The position numbers were made by a program, and so were the translations under genes. A DNA stretch of 64,000 nt from CAWCBG01 sp963793845 (GTDB taxonomy: Bacteria; Acidobacteriota; Terriglobia; Terriglobales; Acidobacteriaceae): contig CAWCBG010000014.1 in the NCBI GenBank assembly GCA_963793845.1, forward strand, positions 310,001 through 374,000. Reading direction: 5' to 3'. The notes beneath the pieces are model-generated. The model was not told the origin of the DNA. It saw nothing but the letters and a program-made list of their open reading frames with translations, and searched no databases. Shown here one piece after another: positions 44,385 to 53,374 of the stretch. How positions within the stretch are numbered: position 1 is the stretch's first letter; the number at the start of each line of letters is the position of its first letter.

Positions 44385-45167
44385 ATGCCCAACAAGCGCG
44401 TGTCGGTGCTCAACGAAGAGCGCCGCCGATCGATCGTCGACTTCGTGAATCAAAACGGCCGGGCACTGGTGCGGGAGCTGGCGAGAAAGTTCGGCAGTTC
44501 CGACATCACCATCCGGCGCGACCTGGAGTTGCTGCACGAGCGCGGATTAATCTATCGCACGCATGGCGGCGCGCTGCCGATTCGTGCCGGCTCCGAGTCG
44601 GACCGCGATCTTACCCAGCGCGAGATGCAGCATCCCCGCGAGAAGCTGAAGATCGCGGAAGCCGCGGCCCGTATGGTGAGGGAAGGCCAGTCGATCATTC
44701 TCGACTCGGGCAGCACCACCACCGCCATCGCTCGTGCCCTGCGCGACTTTCAGCAGCTCACCATCATCACCAACGCCATCAATATTGCCAGTGAACTGGC
44801 CGGCAGCAAGGTGGACGTCATCCTCACCGGCGGGATGCTGCGCAAGAATTCGTTCTCGCTGGTCGGCCCCATCGCAGAAGAGAGCCTGCGCCGCCTGAAG
44901 GCTGACATCGTCTTTCTCGGTGTGGACGGATTCGACACGCAGTCCGGAGTCTCGACTCCGAACCTGCTGGAGGCTCAGTTGAACCGCCTGATGGTGAGCA
45001 TTGCCGCGCGCGTCGTTGCAGTATGCGATTCCAGCAAATTCGGACGCTCCAGCCTGTCATCGATCGTACCCATCGGCAATATTCACGCAGTGATTACCGA
45101 CAAGCAGATCCCTAAGGCCGACCTGCGTGCGCTGCGCAAAGCCGGGATCGAGATCGCGTTGGTGTAG
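44385..45167 (+). CDS. DeoR-family transcriptional regulator
   Basis: The 260-residue protein has an N-terminal helix-turn-helix (VLNEERRRSIVDFVNQNGRALVRELA... SDITIRRDLELLHERGLIYRTHGGAL, the DeoR signature). Its C-terminal sugar-phosphate sensor domain contains LDSGSTTTAIAR, LTGGMLRKNSFSLVGP and FLGVDGFD. DeoR proteins respond to phosphorylated sugars. TGATCG direct repeats at 40544-40586, ahead of the amino-sugar genes, are its best candidate target in the window. ATG 44385 follows an SD-like GGAGACAG. Confidence 0.88.
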   Translation: MPNKRVSVLNEERRRSIVDFVNQNGRALVRELARKFGSSDITIRRDLELLHERGLIYRTHGGALPIRAGSESDRDLTQREMQHPREKLKIAEAAARMVREGQSIILDSGSTTTAIARALRDFQQLTIITNAINIASELAGSKVDVILTGGMLRKNSFSLVGPIAEESLRRLKADIVFLGVDGFDTQSGVSTPNLLEAQLNRLMVSIAARVVAVCDSSKFGRSSLSSIVPIGNIHAVITDKQIPKADLRALRKAGIEIALV

Positions 45168-45217
45168 ATCGCCTCCGCCGATCCCTGCAAGCGCTGAACA
45201 ACACGTCCGGCTGCAAG

Positions 45218-45893
45218 CTATGGAATGTGCAGCGGCGTCGATGTCTGCTTACGCGCGCGATAGATGGAGTCGGTGCTGGCCACTTCCGCGATGGCGTCGG
45301 CATGCACAATGTAGTGCCCAGCTCCCGGGCTTGCCCCGAATGGAATCGTCTGGTTACTCTGCGGCGGCATGGTGAAGTGCTGATAGCCCAGCGCAGTAGC
45401 CCTGCTAATCTCATTCACGGCTAGCACAATTACTGTCAGGTCAAATGGTTGATCCGAATGATTGGCTACGATGACTGAGCCTCGAATGGCGTCGCCATGC
45501 ACGGCCGCAGGCTCCTTCCACTCGATGGTCAAGCGGCGTGCTCGGACCCGTCACGGTCAGCGTGAACTCGCGCTGCACCCGTTGCGGCGGTCCGCCGGCA
45601 TCCGCGACCGCCAGGGTAAAGTAGAACTCGCCCGCCTGCTTCGGCGTGCCCTTGATAACACCCGAATTAGGGTCCAGCGAGAGCCCGGGCGGCAGAGTCC
45701 CGTCGCCCACCTGCCATACATAAGGAGCCGAGCCACCCTTCGCTGCGAGGGTCAGGGTGAACGTCTTGCCAAGCACGGCAGACTGCGAGGCCGGGGTCGT
45801 GATCACCAACGGCGCCGAGCCAGTCTGCGCGGCGGCGGCAACCAGGCAACCGGCGACAACGATCGACGCAAGACATAGCACGATTCGGCGCAT
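45218..45893 (-). CDS. Exported protein with putative-Ig (cadherin-like) domain, split by a one-base insertion
   Basis: The signal peptide is MRRIVLCLASIVVAGCLVAA, with a Cys at position 16 that may be a lipobox. A putative-Ig domain follows with LPPGLSLDPNSGVIKGTPKQAG, the hallmark of this fold. At 45531 the frame breaks; removing one base joins VTGPSTP to LTIEWKEPAAVHGDAI and leads into a second beta-sandwich domain ending at 45218, about 224 residues in all. Probably a surface or periplasmic binding module. The first codon is ATG 45893; the longer open frame upstream is non-coding in character. Confidence 0.72.
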
Positions 45894-46011
45894 GACCGGA
45901 CGATTATAGTGCCCGCAGCACAGCCTTCGTGATGGATGATTTCGCTTGATTCGAGCAGATTTACCCTTCAGAGTATTCGCGAGCAGTGACCGTTTCAGCA
46001 GGGAGCCCGAC

Positions 46012-46846
46012 ATGTTCTTGCGCGCGATCCTCTGTTGCCTGATTGCCGCCAGTATCATGATCTTCGCCGCCGGGGGCACCGGACATCCTGCCTGGCAATA
46101 CGCTTCCGGGTTAGTCATCGCGGCCGCCTTCGTCCCGTACCTGTTGAGGGGGCCGATGAGCACACGGCGACGGCTCACCGCCGTCTGGTGCGCGCTCATG
46201 ACGGTCACCGTGATCTGCCTATGGAGCGAAGGAGTGATCTTCATTCATCAAACACGCCAGCAACAGATCACGAGCCTGATCGGCGCTTCGGTTCTCTACT
46301 CACTGCTTGCCATCGCCATCGCAGTTGTCTCTTCTTTGTTGAGGCTGCACGACAGTGCAGGCCAGCCGCACCTCATGCCGCCAGCGCCACGCTTCGTCCT
46401 TCGAGTGCTGGGTTCAGGCATCGCCTATTCCATCTACTACTACGCGTTTGGCGCGATAGCTTTTTTTCTTTTTACCAAAACTTACTACTCAGGATCGGGC
46501 CCGCTGGCGGGCGCGCAGGAGACCGCTCGCAGGCCTTGGACTGTGGTTTCCTCTCATACAGATTGGCCGAGGCGCACTCATGACCCTCGGGATCGCGCCA
46601 ATCATCCTCAGCTTAAGGATGAAGCGCTGGAATGCCGCAATTTATGTCGGGCTGCTGCTGTGGATCATCGGTGGAGTTGCACCGTTGATGGTCCCCAACC
46701 CGATCTTGCCTGGCGAATTGAGACTGATGCACACCGTCGAGATCTTCACCCAGAACGTCCCGTTCGGCATCACCGCGGTGCTGCTGCTCAGGCGCAAGAA
46801 AGCGCCAGCGACAGAGCAGCTGCAAATGGAACCGGCCGGGTCTTAA
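46012..46846 (+). CDS. Hypothetical multi-pass membrane protein, split by a one-base insertion
   Basis: The frame starts MFLRAILCCLIAASIMIFAAGG after a GGGAG Shine-Dalgarno and has about five hydrophobic segments. Near 46526 the frame breaks. Removing one base makes ...QETA-AGLGLWFPLIQIGRG-ALMTLGIAPIILSL continuous and adds three more membrane helices up to 46846, about 278 residues. The family is not recognised. The last 15 residues are charged and cytoplasmic or periplasmic. Confidence 0.68.
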
Positions 46847-46865
46847 AGATGGCTTACCTGCCAAT

Positions 46866-47597
46866 CTAGCGGGCCGCTACATTCTCCGATAGCGGCAGCT
46901 TCTTCAGCGCGGCTTCGAGCTGATCGGGCTTGAATCCGAATGGGCCCGGCTTGCTCTTGTAGACGACCTTGCCGTCGCGATCGATCAGGTACAGACGATC
47001 CGGCCAGCCGGTGTAGGCGATCTCGGTCCGGTTCTCAAAGCCGTCAATGATGGCCGGAAACTTGATGCCGAGCTTGCGAACGCAGGCGCCGGCGACGTTG
47101 GTCCGCTCATCTTCGTCCTTGGGACTGGCGAAGACGATCTTCTCCCGGATATTGCTCTGCATCTGCCAGACGTCGCTGGGATGCGCCTCGAGAATGTACA
47201 CCGCGTAGAACGCGACCTGCTTGCCATACTGCTCGTAGAGCTTGTTGAGGGCGGGAACCTCCCGCCGGAATGGCGGTCAGGTATAGCTGCCGAAGACCAG
47301 CACCACCGGCTGCTTGCCGCGGAACGACGAGAGCTGCACTTCGCTCTTGTGGTCGAGCGACGGCAACTGGAAGTCGGGAGCTTCTTCGCCGAGTTGCACT
47401 GAGCCCGCCCGGGCGCGTGTCCACATAGTCTCGAACGGGAAAATCATCATCGCCGGCATCGGCATGCGGGACATGATGCGGCCGAATTTCTCCGGCGGCT
47501 GCCGCATCGCCCAGCCGATGAAAACGAGAAACAGCACGTAGCAGCACGCCACCACCGCCACAAGTCGAATCCAGAACTGCTTCGAGGGTTTACGCAT
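46866..47597 (-). CDS. Iodothyronine deiodinase-like selenoprotein (in-frame UGA read as selenocysteine)
   Basis: This 243-residue protein has an N-terminal membrane anchor (residues about 9-32) followed by a thioredoxin-fold domain. The codon at 47279-47277 is TGA, in the context VVLVFGSYT-U-PPFRREVPAL; the same frame continues without interruption to 46866. Deiodinases share FGS-x-T-U-PPF, then the Y-I-x-EAH-x-SD-W segment (here YILEAHPSDVW) and PxRLYxI...YKxKxGP near the C-terminus (here PDRLYLIDRDGKVVYKSKPGP). All three are present. A SECIS-like hairpin follows the TGA. Bacterial members are presumed membrane-bound selenol redox enzymes; iodothyronines need not be their substrates. Selenocysteine machinery must be encoded elsewhere. 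Confidence 0.9.
47250..47266 (-). promoter_or_regulatory. Bacterial-type SECIS hairpin
   Basis: Directly downstream of the in-frame TGA, after 10 nt, the mRNA reads GGCGGG-AGGUU-CCCGCC: a perfect 6-bp GC stem with a 5-nt loop starting 17 nt after the UGA. A G in the first two loop positions and a loop 16-37 nt from the UGA are the known requirements for SelB recognition, and both are met. Confidence 0.8.
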
Positions 47598-47716
47598 GAG
47601 GAGTTCGGGAATCGTACCTGAAATCGCACTGCCGGGAGAATAGTGCTTTTAGATTAGAGACAAGGGAAGGTACCCCGAATGCTATAATTCGCGCCTTCTC
47701 CGGAGAGGAACAAGCT

Positions 47717-48658
47717 ATGCCTCGACTCGCTCGCTTCGCTCTGCTGCTGGCGATCCCGCTCGCCGCAGCGTCCGCACAGAACCAGGACTTCAGCAAGGTT
47801 CAGATCAAGGTCACCAAGGTTTCGGGCAACATTTATATGCTCGAGGGCGCGGGCGGCAACATCGCCGCCTCGATCGGCGAAGACGGCATCGTGATCGTGG
47901 ACGACGAGTATGCGCCACTGGCTGACAAGATCGCCGCTGCGCTCAAGAGCACCGGAGTGACCGACAAGCCGGTACGCTTCGTTATTAATACCCACTATCA
48001 CGGCGACCACACCGGCGGAAACCTGCCCTTCGCCACTGGAGGCTCCACGATCATCGCGCAGGACAACGTACGCAAGCGCCTGGAGACCGGCGGCATGGCC
48101 GGTAATGGCGGATCGATGTCAACCGAGCAGAAGGCCGCACCTAAGGGCGCTCTGCCCATCATCACCTTCCAGCAGGATGTGACCGTGCACCTCAATGGCG
48201 AGGACATCCGCGCGCTCTACTATCCCGCCGGGCACACCGATGGCGATGCCATCGTGTTCTTCCCCAAGGCCAACGTGGTGCACATGGGCGACGACTACGT
48301 GCGCTATGGCTTCCCCTTTATTGACGTCAATGCGGGAGGCAGCGTGCAGGGCATGATCGCGGCCTGCGAGAAGGTTGCGGCACAGTTGCCGCCCGACGTG
48401 AAGGTGATCCCCGGCCATGGAGCGCTCTCCAACCTCAACGAAGTCCGCGAGTACACGACGATGCTGAAAGAGACGACGGCCGCCGTTCAGAAGGAGATTG
48501 CGGCGGGCAAGACGCTCGATCAGATCAAGCAGGACAAGGTGCTGGCCCCGTGGGAAAAGCAGTATGCCAGCAAGTTCATGACGTCCGATCTGTTCATCGA
48601 GACGCTCTACAACTCGCTCACCAACAATAAGAACGCGCCGTTCGTGCCGCACAACTAG
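47717..48658 (+). CDS. MBL-fold metallo-hydrolase, exported
   Basis: The 313-residue protein has a signal peptide (ending ...PLAAASAQ) and a metallo-beta-lactamase fold. The zinc-binding H-x-H-x-D-H motif is NTHYHGDHTGGN (about residues 93-104), with a third His in YPAGHTDGDA and another in VIPGHGAL. It resembles quinoprotein-relay-associated cyclase-like hydrolases and class B-like enzymes acting in the periplasm. It need not be a beta-lactamase. The gene is divergent from the selenoprotein gene, with 119 bp between the starts, and is followed closely by a small exported protein gene. Confidence 0.88.
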   Translation: MPRLARFALLLAIPLAAASAQNQDFSKVQIKVTKVSGNIYMLEGAGGNIAASIGEDGIVIVDDEYAPLADKIAAALKSTGVTDKPVRFVINTHYHGDHTGGNLPFATGGSTIIAQDNVRKRLETGGMAGNGGSMSTEQKAAPKGALPIITFQQDVTVHLNGEDIRALYYPAGHTDGDAIVFFPKANVVHMGDDYVRYGFPFIDVNAGGSVQGMIAACEKVAAQLPPDVKVIPGHGALSNLNEVREYTTMLKETTAAVQKEIAAGKTLDQIKQDKVLAPWEKQYASKFMTSDLFIETLYNSLTNNKNAPFVPHN

Positions 48659-48680
48659 TGCGCGACCGGATTGAGGACGA

Positions 48681-49109
48681 ATGAGCAAGATCTGCCGTAC
48701 AGCCGCAAGAGGCGCACTCTTGATCGGATTCGCAACTCTCGCCTCCGCCAGCGAACCGGCACTGTCCCCGGCGGAGACTGCTGTCGTGGCACGGCAGATC
48801 GCGACCCTCAAGGCCGCCACCGACCGTCAAGTCGCCGAAGGTTGGAGCAACACCAAGAAGGTCGCTGAGCTAATCTGCCGCCCCGCAGCACTTCCTGTCG
48901 TGAAGAAGCAAGCGAAGGGCGTCGACAAGGTGTTCCTGGGCACCGATGATCCAGCTACGCTGACTTTGGAAAGCAATCAGCGATTGACCGGCAGCGGGCA
49001 ATACCGCTCTCCGCAAGGCTGGCATGATTTCACTTTCACCTGTGACATTAATTCAGGTACGGGGCAGGTCACGAGGTTCCAGACAGGCCCCGCCCCTACG
49101 AAACCCTGA
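48681..49109 (+). CDS. Hypothetical exported protein (DUF930-like)
   Basis: The 142-residue protein has a weak signal peptide (residues 1-22). The C-terminal half contains LTGSGQYRSPQGWHDFTFTCDINSGTG split by strands, with two conserved-looking cysteines (CRP and FTCD). The pattern W-x-x-F-x-F-x-C recalls DUF930, but the assignment is tentative. It starts 22 bp after the MBL gene and is probably co-transcribed. Confidence 0.6.
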   Translation: MSKICRTAARGALLIGFATLASASEPALSPAETAVVARQIATLKAATDRQVAEGWSNTKKVAELICRPAALPVVKKQAKGVDKVFLGTDDPATLTLESNQRLTGSGQYRSPQGWHDFTFTCDINSGTGQVTRFQTGPAPTKP

Positions 49110-49350
49110 TTTCCTGACTACAACGGATAGACGTGACCTGCCGCTAGTTGCGCTTGCGGCAAGGGCGAGCGGGACCGCTGCCCTTGTCCCACTTTGCAAG
49201 TATTTGCACGATTCCTGAATAGTGAAACGTTAACCCCACTTCTTGCACCATTGACAGTGGGGCGAGGATCGCACCGTATCTGTCATCGCTCCCACACTCC
49301 GCCATCCGGCGGAGCGACAATCTGCCTCGGTATTCAATTCTGGAGATGAA

Positions 49351-49956
49351 ATGAAAAAGTTTCGAGTAATCGCAGTTCTGTCCCTGGTTGCCGCAGTTTC
49401 GACGGCGGCCTTCGCCTCGCATGTGGAAGTAAATTTCGATAATTTGAGCGACGGAGATGTCATCACCAATCAGTATGCCGGCGTTCTATTCTCTTCGACC
49501 CAGGGTAACGTCAACTATGTGACTGCCCAGGCGCAGTACATGAGCACGCCTCCGAACTTCCTGTGTAGCGGTCCGGTCGGACAGGGAATCAATTGCGCGG
49601 AAGAGACCATCCTGAGCTTCTCTACGTCAGTGAAGAATCTTAACTTCGATGGTATGGGCGTTAACGACGTGGGCGTGGTTGCGATGATCGACGTCTTTAC
49701 CAACGGCGTCTTCAACTCCACCGTTGACGTCATGGGCAACGCGCAGCTTTACTCTCCCGATCACGTCGATCTCAGCAGCTTCACCAACGTCACCAGCATC
49801 CGGATCTATAACATCACCGATGCCGCCGGCATCGGTTGGGACACCTTCCAGTATGACCAGGGCGTTTCGACTACTCCCGAGCCCGGAACGCTGGTGATGT
49901 TGGGCTCCGGAATCCTTGGACTGGCGGGCATCCTGCGCCGCAAACTTGCCGCGTAA
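49351..49956 (+). CDS. PEP-CTERM-anchored extracellular protein
   Basis: The 201-residue protein has a signal peptide (MKKFRVIAVLSLVAAVSTAAFA), a beta-sandwich of about 140 residues and a classic PEP-CTERM tail: TPEPGTLVMLGSGILGLAG, then an RRK cluster. The tail is recognised by exosortase, which implies an EPS/exosortase system elsewhere in the genome. The mature domain has a Cys pair (FLCSG/INCAE). Composition is rich in Asn, Thr and Ser, as usual for exported matrix proteins. Confidence 0.88.
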   Translation: MKKFRVIAVLSLVAAVSTAAFASHVEVNFDNLSDGDVITNQYAGVLFSSTQGNVNYVTAQAQYMSTPPNFLCSGPVGQGINCAEETILSFSTSVKNLNFDGMGVNDVGVVAMIDVFTNGVFNSTVDVMGNAQLYSPDHVDLSSFTNVTSIRIYNITDAAGIGWDTFQYDQGVSTTPEPGTLVMLGSGILGLAGILRRKLAA

Positions 49957-50205
49957 CACGCTGGCGCGCACGAAGCGCGTTACAGGCGCTTAAAAGTCTC
50001 GCGGGATTATCAGCCGGTGCTCCCATCGTTCCAGGCTCGTACTGGACGGAACGGTGGGAGTTCCGGCTATCGTGTCTGCAGGCTTCGTCCGCTGCAAGAC
50101 GCCAGGCCTTCGCTCCGTCTCAAGAATAATGACAGTTTGTGACTTTGATCACTGGATGCTTCGCCCCAACCCTGAGACCATAGACCAGGCATCAGCCTCA
50201 GCGAA

Positions 50206-51508
50206 ATGACTCTGGGAGTGGCCTCCGATTTGAGCAACCTGGTTACGATCTCCGACCTCTCTCCCTCTCCCGCCCAGCCGGGAGGCACGAGGGCTTATCA
50301 CGCGATGATCAAGCCGGTCGGGGCCATCTGTAATCTGGATTGCACTTATTGCTATTACCTGCATAAGGAAGACCTGCTCGGCAGCCCCTCTAAATTCCGC
50401 ATCACCGACGAGATTCTCGAGACCCACATCAAGCAGTACATCGAAGGCCAGGACCGCGACGAAGTGGTCTTCTCCTGGCAGGGCGGCGAGCCAACGTTGC
50501 TCGGGCTGGAGTTCTTTCGCAAGGTGGTGGAACTCGAGCAGAAGTACAAGAAGCCCAATCAGCGCATCGAGAACGATCTCCAGACCAACGGAACCCTGCT
50601 CGACGACGAGTGGGGCGTGTTCCTCAAGAAGCACAAGTTCCTGGTGGGCCTCAGCATCGACGGACCGAAAGAGCTGCACGACCAGTACCGTGTGACCAAA
50701 GAAGGCAAGCCCACGTTCGACAAGGTGTTTCGCCGCATCGCAAATGCTGCATCGGCACGGTGTTCCGTTTAACACTCTCTCCGTCATTAACCGGGTAAAT
50801 GCCAGGCGGCCGCTGGATGTTTATCGCTTTCTAAAGAACGAGGTTCGTCCGCGGCAGATGCAGTTTATCCCGTGCGTTGAGCCCAAGGTTTTCACCAACA
50901 CCGCGCCGCAAAAGTGGGACCCGAACTCTCTACCGATTCAAGATTCGCCTGCCGCACATCCGGGCAATCCGGATTCGGTGGTTACCGACTGGTCGATCGA
51001 TCCCGACGATTGGGGCTACTTCCTCTGCAAGGTCTGGGATGACTGGTACCGGCGCGATATCGGCAAGGTGTTCGTCAATCATTTCGAAACCGCCGTGGCC
51101 CAGTGGATGGGCAAAGAATCGCAACTGTGCATTTATCACGAGTTCTGCGGCAAAGGCGTAGCCCTGGAGCACGACGGCAGTCTCTACTCGTGCGATCACT
51201 ACGTCTATCCCGAATACAAGCTCGGCAACATCCTGGAAACTTCCAGTTCACGCATGGTCTTCTCCGAGGAGCAACGGCAGTTTGGATTTGCCAAGTTCAA
51301 TACTCTTCCCCGGCAATGCCGCGAGTGCAGCTTCCTCTTCGCCTGCAACGGAGAATGTCCGAAGAATCGCCTGATCCGCACCCGCGACGGCGAACCTGGA
51401 CTGAATTATCTCTGCTCGGGACTGCAGAAGTACTGGCACCATATCGACAGCGATATAAAGGACATCTGCCGCCGCCTGGCGCGCGGAGAATCGCTGCGTC
51501 CAGCCTGA
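50206..51508 (+). CDS. Anaerobic sulfatase-maturating enzyme (radical SAM), split by a one-base insertion
   Basis: The enzyme converts the active-site Cys or Ser of sulfatases to formylglycine. The radical SAM cluster motif CNLDCTYCYY is at residues about 44-53, after the typical MIKPVGAICN start, with WQGGEPTLLG following. The C-terminal SPASM region has several Cys motifs: CGKGVALEHDGSLYSCDHY and CRECSFLFACNGECPKNR. The frame breaks at about 50743; removing one A gives IAMLHRHGVPFNTLSVIN and a protein of 433 residues. Two Cys-type sulfatases are encoded 2-6 kb downstream, its likely clients. Confidence 0.9.
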
Positions 51509-51598
51509 CGGCCCGCTGCTACCTACAATTTTGTGGTGAGGTAGACTATGTCCTTCACCAACTACAGTCGCTGCACCGGCAACATTGAAAGGACCCAT

Positions 51599-52912
51599 AT
51601 GAAGCTCTTCATAACTCATCTCAAGCTCGGTACCTGTGCCATCGTCGCTGCTCTGGCCATGTTCAACGCGGCTGGTGTTCAGGCGCAGCAGGAATCAGAT
51701 GCCTCCTCCGGGTTTTCTTTTGCTGTATACGGCGACTCACGCTCGATGATGTACCTCCCCTACAAACAGAGTGAAGAGGCGCAAGCCCGCAACCTCATGG
51801 TTGACATGTTTGAACTGGTGCTGCCAGCAAAAGTGGCGCCAGAGGTGGTGCAGAAGGACGTCAAGCTAATCTATGACCCAGGCACCAAAGAATTGGTGGA
51901 GATGGTCATGCCGTTTATGACTGCCAGCGAAGTGACCACGCTCAAATTCGACAAAGGCTGGGTCACGGAGGCATCGGTCGAGGACGTGAAGCTCCTGCCC
52001 GGCGTGAGCCGCCAGATGTTTCGGCTGGAAGGCGGCGACTGGGTTGCCAGAGAGGTAGTGAGGGACATTAAAGACGGACGGGCAAAGTTCCTTGTCAGCA
52101 CAGGAGATCTGGTTTGGTGGGGCAGGCAGGGCGGTAAGCCCTCCGATAATCCGTATTGGAAGCTGGTGAACGAAGAAGTGCTAAAGCAACTGCCGCCTCC
52201 GGACAAGGAAATGAAGGCCGAGGGGCTGCCGGGCCGCGTCTTTCCTGCAGTTGGAAATCACGAGGTATGGGCCGATTCCGACGTCGAAGGACTACTGGCG
52301 TCCTTTCCCTACCTGACGAAACTCGGCCTGTCTGACAAGCAGCTCATCTACAAGTTCGATTACCGGGGCGTGCGTTTTATCTTCCTCTGGACCGGCGCAT
52401 ATGACTATCGCGATCCATCGGGATGGGGCTCGACCCGGCCTCCCTACGAAGCGCAGATGGAGCAACTACAAAAGTGGCTGGATGAAGCCAAAGCCAACGG
52501 TACAAAGAAAGTCTTCATCTCGTTTCATAGCCCTGCATTCTGCCGTTCTGGCATGGGAGCCATCCCCGCCGAACAGAATCCCCACAAGACCATTGCCCCG
52601 TACGCCAAGGACCTCGACATCGTCGTCTTCAACGGACACGTGCACACGACTGAGCTTTATCAAGTGGACGGCGTGAAGTACTTGCTGCTGGGCGGCGGCG
52701 GCGCGGAACAGGATCCGATTCTTCCCGGCAGAACGCACATTAAGGTCCCCGAAGGCTACCCGCCCGATTTGTATTGGAAAGGCGCAAGTCCGATCGAGGA
52801 ATATAACTACGTCCTCGTCGACGTGCAGCCCGGGAAACCGACGAATTTTACCCTCAATCGCTTCCGGCCGGGGTCGGCCGAGCCGTTCGCGACGGTGGAG
52901 CTATTCAAGTGA
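51599..52912 (+). CDS. Exported calcineurin-like metallophosphoesterase
   Basis: The 437-residue protein has a signal peptide (MKLFITHLKLGTCAIVAALA...VQAQ) and dimetal phosphoesterase motifs: FAVYGDSRS (D of motif I), STGDLVWWG (motif II), GNHEVW (motif III) and NGHVHTTE (motif V). I chose ATG 51599, preceded by GAAAGGA, rather than ATG 51548, because the signal peptide begins there. It may act on phosphate esters released during glycan or lipid breakdown, in line with the neighbouring sulfatase genes. Confidence 0.85.
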   Translation: MKLFITHLKLGTCAIVAALAMFNAAGVQAQQESDASSGFSFAVYGDSRSMMYLPYKQSEEAQARNLMVDMFELVLPAKVAPEVVQKDVKLIYDPGTKELVEMVMPFMTASEVTTLKFDKGWVTEASVEDVKLLPGVSRQMFRLEGGDWVAREVVRDIKDGRAKFLVSTGDLVWWGRQGGKPSDNPYWKLVNEEVLKQLPPPDKEMKAEGLPGRVFPAVGNHEVWADSDVEGLLASFPYLTKLGLSDKQLIYKFDYRGVRFIFLWTGAYDYRDPSGWGSTRPPYEAQMEQLQKWLDEAKANGTKKVFISFHSPAFCRSGMGAIPAEQNPHKTIAPYAKDLDIVVFNGHVHTTELYQVDGVKYLLLGGGGAEQDPILPGRTHIKVPEGYPPDLYWKGASPIEEYNYVLVDVQPGKPTNFTLNRFRPGSAEPFATVELFK

Positions 52913-53374
52913 AGCGCGGAAGTCGCGACCTCGAAGTGACCTAAAGCTATGTGGCACCGGCGGCTAAACCGCGGCAACCATTAAGGGGCGTGCGACTCCG
53001 CACGCCCCTGTTTCCTTTCTCAGCAATCAGTCAGGGCAGCCGAAAGGCATGTCACAAGGACCTCGACTGCCACGACATCAATCGCAAAACCTATAAGAAC
53101 TACCAGTTTCCAATCTGCCGCCGTTGTGCTCAACTATTCGTCAGCCCTAACGCTTTCATCTCAGTAACCCTCTGAAGGAGCGGTCGCGGGGCAAGACCGC
53201 GTACACATTCACAGCCGGTCGCACGCTACTCAAGGCTGCATCGGCAGAGGTCTAGGGCTACGTCCACGCTGGGCTGTCAGGCCGGATTCTGTTCGTGCGT
53301 TGATCTGCGAAGTCATTTCATCGCAATCGTCCACTAGCTGCGTTAACCGGAAGTATCTGTGAGGAGAGGGAAGT
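52913..53374. other. Intergenic region with terminator, no gene
   Basis: Contains a strong terminator hairpin at 52984-53009. The short open frame at 52951-53175 runs across the terminator and shows no family features. The first sulfatase has an SD-like GAGGAGAGGG just before its start at 53375. Confidence 0.6.
52984..53009 (+). terminator. Rho-independent-type terminator after the phosphoesterase
   Basis: An 11-bp perfect stem (AGGGGCGTGCG / CGCACGCCCCT, loop ACTC) is followed by the pyrimidine-rich GTTTCCTTTCTC. Confidence 0.75.

Noticed and set aside
47277..47279. TGA at this position as a simple nonsense mutation or another indel
   Set aside because: The frame is identical on both sides, the residue falls at the deiodinase selenocysteine site and a SECIS-like hairpin follows; all other breaks in the window change frame.
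52951..53175. Short open frame between phosphoesterase and sulfatase
   Set aside because: It runs through a strong terminator hairpin and has no coding character.
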